Of a stretch of 24,565 nt of DNA, positions 12,501-21,500 are shown in pieces; the stretch's first letter is position 1, and each line of letters begins with the position of its first letter. Location: the NCBI GenBank assembly GCA_000226015.1, contig JH152675.1, positions 29,465 through 54,029 of the forward strand, given 5' to 3'. The notes below the pieces were generated by a model. It did no database searches and was not told where the DNA came from. It worked only from the letters and a program-made list of their open reading frames with translations. The position numbers were made by a program, and so were the translations under genes. Source of the DNA: Mnemiopsis leidyi (lineage: Eukaryota > Ctenophora > Tentaculata > Lobata > Bolinopsidae).

Positions 12501-15500
12501 AGCAGGGTGCATATGAACAGGGGTGTATGTGATTCATTATACGGGCCCGTTGCCATGGTAACTAATTACCCTAGCAACGCTTCATTTGCTGTAGAAGACA
12601 GGCCTATTGTGTAGTTCTGTAGTCACCTTATATTCTCTCTGTGCTTTCCAGGTTGTACACTCACTTTAAGTTTTCCTTGAAGTGCTACGAATTTGATTGT
12701 TGAAAGAGCCAGTTTTATTCTTTTACTTATAGCTCTTCAAAGTTGCTGCTCATTAGAATATGGCCACTTGCTAACGATTCACTAAATATCTTTCTCAACT
12801 GAATAATTTATTTTTCAATGACATCCGTTTGATAATCATTCTAATCTTGATAACGTTGTGTTCAAATATGTTCTGAAGGCAATTTTGTCCTGTGTCGATG
12901 CAACATTATGACAACATTACGACCACATTATGACAACATTATGGCAACAAACAATGTTGTCAATGTTGTCATAATGATGTTATATTGTGGTCCTAATGTT
13001 GTCATAATGTTTTCATATTGTTGCATAGACACCGGACAAAGTTGCCGTTCTGAATGCTACGTTCTAAGTTTAAACATTTCCGTCCTCACATTATAAGAGT
13101 TATAAAGAGTTTCTCCACGGACTTTATTTCTAAGGGAGCATTCGTTTATATAAAATCTGTCGCACATTGCAAAGCACAGGCTTGGTGGAGCTCGCTTGTA
13201 ACCATTTTAAAAGCTCTCTTCCTTCAAAACTCACCCGACTGCATGAAGCATCAAACTTCTAACTATTGAGTACCTGGTGTTTATTGCGGGTCTTGCAAGT
13301 TCGTCAGCCTCTTGCTGCAATGTGTCGCGTAGCATTTACTCACCCGAGCATTTTAAGGTGCAATTTCTAAACCAATATCTAAAGCAAACCATTTCAGAAA
13401 TATTTCTTCGAAAATTAAGTCATTTACCAATCAAGCTTGAGATTTCAGAGAAAATATCAATCAGTTCAGAAATAAGACGACCGATTTAGCAAATCATGTC
13501 GCAAGCTGTGAACTACAAAAATCCAAATATAGCTCGTGAAACCTAGATACTGTTTGAGATTTGCAAACTATTGTAAACTGAGATTTACTCAATTATGATA
13601 AGTGCACCTTGCTGAACCACACCTTATCCGCTGCAAGTTTTCGCAACTATTAACTAACAAACTGCTCTCCCGTTAGCTCGACAGTCGAACAGATACACTT
13701 CAAGATACCCTCGACAAACTAGAAGCAACTACAGAACAGTACAACAACACAAAACACACCTTACAGTGCTCTAAAGTAGAGGTCGAGGAACTTTCAGGGC
13801 AGTTGGAGAGATTGCTCAACGACCAGGTGGGATGTTTTTTTGTTTGTTTGTTTGTTTGTTTGTTTGTTTGTTTGTTTGTTTGTTTGTTTGTTTGTTTGTT
13901 TGTTTGTTTGTTTGTTNNNNNNNNNNNGGTTCACTAAAGGTAAAGGTTTGTTTAGTTTGTTTGTTTGTTTGTTTGTTTGTTTGTTTGTTTGTTTGTTTGT
14001 TTGTTTGTTTGTTTGTTTGTTTGTTTGTTTGTTTGTTTGTTTGTTTGTTTGTTTGTTTGTTTGTTTGTTTGTTTGTTTGTTTGTTTGTTTGTTTGTTTGT
14101 TTGTTTTTTTAACAAAGTAAACAAACTTTATATAGATCTAGAGGACAGCCATAATCGCAAATTTTCATAATAACTCTACGAAATTTGTAAAACCGTTTTT
14201 GGAAAAAAAATATGAAATATAAACAATTCTAGAAAATGTACTGTTTTACACCACAAAGGCGATAATCCCAGTGCTCACTAGAATAAGATATGATACAGCT
14301 TTGGTATGAAGAAAACCAGTTGAATTTGATCCGTCATCCTTTTCTGTCGTATTTTCACTGTTTTCTGTCTTTTCTTCTCCACTGTTTATCATCTCTTCTG
14401 CACTGTTTATCATCTCTTCTGTACTGTTTTCCATCTCTTCTGTACTGTTTCCCGTCTTTTCTTCTCCACTGTTTTCCTTCTCTTCTCCACTGTTCTCCGT
14501 TTCTTCTTCCACGCGCTGCTTTCAGTTTCTTCCGCGCTGTTTTCCGTTTCTTCCGCACTGTTATCCGTTTCTTCTGCGCTGTGTTTTCCGTTTCTTCCGC
14601 GCTGTTTTCCGTTTCTTCCGCGCTGTTTTTCTTCTCTTCGCGATTCTCTGTCCCATCTCCTTCGTTTTCTTCTTCATTACTTTCGGCATCTGACTTTTCG
14701 CTGTCCCCCTCTGGTGGATCTGAAAAGATCACACCTAAAAAAGCAACCAATTTGATAATAATAATTTGCTAATAAACTTGCAACAACACTACCAAAGATA
14801 AATAATCTTATATGTATTATATCGATACAGGTCGTTTGATACACATATTGTTACTTGTCAAGTTTATCATGGAATAATACTACAACAAATTACTGAATAA
14901 AGAAATTAGAAGTATGGAAAATGAAATTTAGGAAATAAATCTGAAATGTAGAAACCAAACCTTCGCAGTTTTGGCCGGTGTAGCCTTCGATGCAAGTGCA
15001 TGTGTGAGTGCTAAAATCGGTTGTGTTTCTGTTGCACGTGCCGTTGTTCTTGCACGGGTCATCTCCGCACGGGTCACTGTGTTAAGGGGATGTTACGAGT
15101 TTAATTTCACTCTTACACTCTTACAGAAATGTAAAGTACCTTCACGGCGAACACCTTCTTTTTTGCGACATTCCCGGAATGTAAAGAATCTCAATATTTT
15201 GCATGAATTTTATGCTCATTAAGTCCCTGTACAACTCAAGCAGCGCCCACAGACCCATGTTTTCTGCGGTTCTTCCTTGAAAACACAGTACACCACAGGA
15301 AGTATTCATGGAACCACAAGAAAGTCTCAAATTTACAAAAATCATTAGAAAATTGTTAAACGTATCTTACACGGAGGTGAATTCAGTGCACGTTTCCCCG
15401 GTTGTTCCTGGCTGGCAAGTACACTGTAATTCTATTCCTCTTACGGAACAAACACCGTTGTTAGAACAGTGATCTTCGGGACATTGTACTTTCTCACAAA

Positions 15501-18500
15501 GTCTTGGGTCGTCGTTACTCTGAAAGGTTCTAAATTTTAAACTTGGATTTAACAAGAGATTCTGAGTCCAGTATTGCTATCTTAGACTGCACATATTGAT
15601 AAAAAAATCCGTGAAAAAATGTTTTTTCCAAAAACCAAAAACAGCCGCAGTTGTTTATCAAGTCTTAGATTTACCAGCCTGTAGCTTCTTGCTTTGTCAC
15701 ACTCGCATACATTGTTTGCATTGCAATCGCCGTCTGTACAGTCCGTGCTATCACTGCACACTAGAAATACACAAGTTCAGTTACCAGAAATACGGAATTC
15801 TGGAGTTAAACGCTGTTTTATTAATATATTGTTGTTGATTGTGGCCACTTATTGTCTCAGTTTCTGTATAAAGTGTAAATTCGGGGTGGGGTGAGGTCTT
15901 GGGTAATTAAGGTATTGAACATGGGTCATGATCATGACATCCTGGAATCTTACCCATGGTAAATGATTAAAAAATGACCATGGTCACTGAATCACCGCGA
16001 TGTTCCCTATGGTCATGATCAAAATGACAAAATGGTCGACAAAATTTTCACGACATTAATTCCACCTTTTGACCACGATACCCGGCTGAGGCCAAATTGT
16101 CAAATCTTGGCTAGCTTAAAAATTACCTCCCTCCCCCTAAGTTTTAATTCACTCGAACTTACCTACACATCCCTCAAGAGTAATGCTGAATATACCGTCA
16201 TCCCCACAAGTCAATACTTGAACAGTAGAATTTTTGTCCCCCTGCACGTGATACCCAGTAGAACACGTGACCGTGACCTCCGTGTTAACATCATAGGGTC
16301 CTGAAGTCTGGGCTTCCTGGTTGGAGAGGGTCAGGGAGGGACACTGGACTTGTTGACAGAGTCTGGGGTTCTCAGGAGACTTTACTAGATTCTCATTACA
16401 GACACATTCTCCGTCAATGCATACTCCTCCTTGACAGTCTACGCTTCCCTGTATACACTCTGAAGTTAGATGTCATCGAATCAAGAATCCCGCAAGTTCC
16501 AATGATTTTCTTGATAATTGAACGTAAAAATAACATTGATCCCTGAGTTAAAGATCTTAGAAAATCAGCATTAGTGGAAATAAAAGATTTGCCTCGTAAA
16601 ACAATAATTACTGAACAAACGAGAACGAAATTCAATGATAGAAACTAAGGTTAAACTTGAAATTAGATGATAGAAACTTAGGTTAAACTTGCCTACACAT
16701 CCAACCTCACGATCAAAACCCTCCACCAGCGGTTCAGGAACCCAGGACAACAAAACACACTTGATACTGCCTTCAGTATCATTTACAGTAGAAGCCCAGG
16801 ATGTTATGTAGGTGTCAGTACATGTCATGGTGACTTGGACACCTTCGTCGTACCCGTCAGAATCGTACGGTGAAAAACTGCTTACATTGTCCTGGAGCAC
16901 TTCGCAACATTTGGCTGAAGCGGAGAAGCTGGCATGAATGTTTCTATCATGATGTGTGCTTGATAGAAAGAAGAAGATATGAGAGTCCTTTTTGTCGAAC
17001 TAGTGTCATTTCGGTAATAAGTATGGGGCCATGGATAATTCTTTACCTGCTCCTCCTGGGAGGTAATAGATCTCACGAGAATTTTCAATGTTGTAGAATG
17101 TAGCCTTATGAGGGCAGATTTCTAAGTTGACATACCTGGTCGTATAAGAAGGACTGTCGAGATAAAGAGCAGAAATTTCATGTCTCTGGAAGCTGGAATT
17201 CGATGCCTAACTTGTATAGTAGCACACAACTCAAATTTAAGTTAGAAAAATGTTTGTCTTGTTGCATCGACTCAAAAGAATTGGAAAATGTGAAAAAAGC
17301 GGTGCTTTCTGAGCAGTAAAGCAAAGAGATTCAGTGGCAATCACTAGCACCGATTGTAAGATTTTATACTGAACAAACAAATAAATGTCAGCAAAAAGTG
17401 GTGTGAGCCGTTTACTGTCCTTTGTCGGCCACAAATATTATTTTCTTGCCAATAAACTGCAATCAACGCATAGAAATATATTTTTCGCAACGTCTCATGA
17501 AGAATTTAAAGTAGAAATTATTCCTTTACGCAAGATTGACTTTGTCTTAGACCTCCCAGAAAATGGTATCATTTTAGAAGTTAGAATATGGTACAAGTAA
17601 GAACACTGTGAGAAGTTGAGACTAGTGTAAAACCTCAATCTAACAAACTCCAATTTAAGCGATGACACGAGACGTTACCCGACCTCATTGGCCTCAAACA
17701 TTGTTCCACATCCAGTATAGTGACTTGTTGACGAGTCTGGTGAGGAGTCCGGCGAGGAGTCTGGGAAGGAGTTTGGGGAGGAGTTTGGGTAGAGTCTGGG
17801 TGGAGTTTGGGAGGAGTCTGGGGAGGAGTCTGGAGTTGTGGGATAAGCTTGCTGATCTTTGCACCGAAAGATGTTTTGTTGAATGGTGTTTACTCCCCAA
17901 AGCTTTATTTTGAGAGCGAAGTTTTGATTAGTTAGCCCTTTGTATAGCTAATTGGTTACTATAGTTCCATGGGGCCAGTTACTTGAAGAACGGAAATCGT
18001 AGCTAAAAAAACCGGTCAATTCTATCAGATCATAATAATATAAAAATGAAATTTAATAACGGTACTCAGTAGCCTACTACCCTGGTAACCGTGGTAACCT
18101 GCGCCATGGCAACCATCGTTACCAGCAAAAGATCCACCTGATCCTCTCCCTCCAATAATTAAACTCTCATATTACAAAATAAGAGGAGTTTTAGACCTGA
18201 AGGTCTGCAAACAGAGACCCACGCTCACCTTACACCTTCTAGCACCGCTCAGTCAATTAGTATACCCCTCTCTCTTGCCCCGTGTTTACCAGCAAACGTA
18301 CTGTGAGTAATTCTCGTCTGATAGCTTTGTGCCCTGGTATTCTTTCTCCTGCGTCTTTCGTCAGTCACAATATATTTCGCAGTTTCTCTATTTGTCTTTA
18401 TGAACACCATTTGCCATACGAATCGCTCTTTACCTTACTCCCCTTGATATCTCCACGTAAGTTTATTTATCTTGATATTATATTTCTAAGGATGTTTATA

Positions 18501-21500
18501 CCGTGTTTTAAATGGCTTGAAGTAAACGTTCTAACAGTATCATTACGTCGTGGTGCTAAACAAGGACATTCAGCAATTTTTGCACTTTAGACGGTCTAGT
18601 TGACACTAGACAGGGTGCCTGGGAACAAGTACAGCATAAATAGACAAAAATTTGTCTACTTCCATCGAGGCTCTCAAAATTGAATTTAACGTGCAAATGT
18701 ACCGCAAGTTGCAGCCATTTTAATGCTGGTTGCTTGAAAGTGTAAACTATTAATTTCTAAGGTCTGTCATGGCGTCAGTGGTTCAAGATTATCCTCAAAA
18801 CAATTAATAGATAGCAGAAAGCTGCATGAATTAGCTGAAGGTTGCTCTTCGGGCTTCGACAATATCTGACCGAACTGTTTTCAGGCGGAGTTAAAAGCTG
18901 AGTATTCCTCTACTACAAAGACGCTTAAGTCGACTGAGGAGAAGTTTGAGAGTGCCAGCAACAAACTCTCTATCGTTGAAGGAGAACTTAAAGACAGGTT
19001 TTTAGCATTTCTTAAACTGGTCGTGTCACCCGTCCATTCATGGCATTTATTTATGTACGTGCAAGGCCAAAAAGAAATGATGGAAATTTTTTGAAATTTT
19101 GTAAATCGAGGCCTTCCTCATTGTCGATGCTGGTAAATGCTGATCACCTTAATTATGATATGCGCGATTAACACTTAACTCTGCAAATGTGCGCTAAATA
19201 AGGTAAGCAAATAACCTAAATCAATAAACTTGTTCAATGATACACAACTATGTACTATTCTTGTTTATTCTTGTTTCCTCAGATTGGAAGAGATGGCAAA
19301 ACTGCAAGCTGACTACGCTGCCCTTCAAAACGACTTTAAGAAGCGCTGCGAGGAGGTTTTGCTTTCGTTTTGAAACTGCTTAACTGCATCCTTCGTAATT
19401 CAATCGAACCAGTATTAAACCTAACCAGCATCCGATCTAACCACCCTAACACTCAACCAGCATTCACATTTCACAGCTTTCGAGTTTCAGACCTAATCAA
19501 TATCGTCTTGAGAATGGTGACCTATTTATAGTCATTAAGTTATACTCCAATTATTCCTGTGCGGGTGCGTTAAGTAGAAATTAGGATTGAAATCCAATCA
19601 AACATTCATGTCACGATCACACACCAAACAAGAGGCGGAATGTTTGTCATAGTTACGGTTACATTATCTTGAAATGAAAACATTTCCAATCTGTCAGATT
19701 CTGAATAAAGAGCGCAAAGTGCTGCAGCTCGATACTGAACTTGCTAATGTGACTCAGTCCCTTGCTCACAAAACTAAAGAGGTGAGGTGCACAGTGTTTT
19801 ACCGAACAATTTTATGTCATATGACTTATGAAAATGATTGGCCTATCAAAAAATAGATACGATTATCTATCAAAATCGAGCAATGCAGTCACGTTCCAAG
19901 AATTGGGAGTGGACCGTGACTTTTACTAATATTAATGCGTTTGTAATAGCAGAAAAACTGCACATTGACGATCATTGACATTCTACTACAAACGTCCATG
20001 TTTGATGAACTCAAACAACGTATAACTCGTACTATTAGCAGAAATACTTTTTCTTTATACTACAATACTATCAGCTAAATAATTCTTCGTTCCTTTAAAC
20101 GTCCCTTTACAGCTTTATCATCTCCACGTTGTTCGTAACTTTCTCACTTCCCCAAGAATAACGTGATGGGTGCCACCAGACCACCTTGTCTAACAAGCAG
20201 CAATTATCTAAATGCTCTGTTCAGGTGATTGGTCACGAGAAGGAAATTCTTCACCTTTCCTCGGATTTGAGCACCACACGTGATCACTGCAGAGTGGCTG
20301 AGGAAGAGCTCAAGAGTAAGAAAGAAGAGTTGGAGCAGCAAAAACGGCTGCTTTTTGAGTAAGTTAGAACTAAGGTTTTGATATTGACAACAGTCAATCT
20401 AAATCGGCAGTCCTTGCTCTAGAAGTGGTGCACAGAGATAAGCAGCAAGCTTTTGAACAGTGCGAGTGTGATTAGGCTGCTGAAAAGAGAGTACAGGATA
20501 ACAAACTTAGTTTTTAGCTTAACTGTGTTTCGCTTGACCAATAGTAGAATAGTTATCTAACCTACATTGACTAACATAGAACCAACAACCCTAACATTCC
20601 TATTAACCACTATTGTCTGCAGGGCTAAAGAGGAGCTCTCCTTACAAACCCGCAAGATAAAGAGAGACAGTGAACTGTTACAGCAGAAAGAATGTGACCT
20701 ACAAACTGCTACTGAGGAGCTCAGTATAGCTACTGCCGAGAATGCTCAGAAGAGAGATCAGATCAGGGGTCTTGAAGCTCAGGTTTGTTTCTGCCTTGAC
20801 TAACTGACTCACAATCTGCTCTGGTTTGAAGAATTGGCAAAATTTTTCTCTCATAAGTAGTAAGTAGTAAACTGCAGAAGTAAGTAGTAAACTACAGTAG
20901 AATATGGATCTTTGACTAAAAAGACGAACCTCCTTCATATTCAGTACAAAAGAACTGCAACAGCATTGTCCCCTCTCCAGGTCCGAGAACTGACGCGACA
21001 ACTAGCGACAAAGACAGAAGAGGGAGACCTCCAAAAAGATCAGGTGGAACATCAGGTAGCAGAGGTGCAGCGTCTCAGCCAGGACATCGGGAAGAAGAAC
21101 AAACTTATATCTGGTCTTCGGGATGAGATCAGAGAGCAGAACAATGTGCAGAAATCACAGACCGAAACTGTCGAAAATCTCAAGGTTGGGACTGTTTGGG
21201 TTGTCCTTGCTTATTTTGTTTTTGTTCTATCAAAATGTATTACAGGGACTTAAATTGTATTCATCGTAGTAGAATCAGAGAAAATATACCCTACTTTTGT
21301 GGCTTTCTTGGTTTACCTATTTATTAAGTTTCACTCTACAGTTATTAAGTTTTACCCTAGTTATTTAGTTTTACCTAGTTATTGAGTTTTACCTAGTTAT
21401 TTAGTTTTACCTAGTTATTTAGTTTTACCTAGTTATTGTGTTTTACCCTACACCTATAGTTATATTAAGTTTTACCTAGTTATTATGTTTCACCCTACAT

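Larger units (their letters stand above)
11428..13676 (+). other. Intron 22 (2249 nt)
   Basis: A long intron holding X-box-like palindromes (11930, 12549, 12565) and a complete small foldback transposon (12878-13046). Short ORFs in 12090-13489 show no domains, codon pattern or splice structure and are taken as chance. Confidence 0.75.
13827..18884 (+). other. Intron 23 (5058 nt) holding an antisense gene
   Basis: Bounded by the donor at 13827 and the acceptor ending 18884, phase 0 on both sides. It contains the TTTG microsatellite, the complete minus-strand sushi/EGF gene at 14246-17181, a G-rich 12-mer array and X-box-like sites. The parts 14107-14245 and 17838-18060 are plain. Confidence 0.88.
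17182..18884. other. Upstream flank of nested gene inside intron 23
   Basis: No gene supported. It holds the TATA-like site, a G-rich array (17733-17833) and X-box-like palindromes at 18085-18113. The 102-codon ORF at 18282-18590 has no recognisable domain and I do not call it. Confidence 0.6.

Noticed and set aside
13816-14170. ORFs of repeated CLFV or TNKQ residues
   Set aside because: Pure translation of the TTTG microsatellite across an N gap; not genes.
14290-14772. 160-codon + strand ORF rich in Ser, Phe and Leu
   Set aside because: Shadow of the antisense 21-bp acidic repeat exon; its composition is the complement of that repeat.
18282-18590. 102-codon + strand ORF
   Set aside because: No domain, no splice logic and mixed composition; length is possible by chance in this DNA.
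20699-21001. 100-codon antisense ORF over exons 28-29
   Set aside because: Mirror reading of coiled-coil exons and the intron between them.
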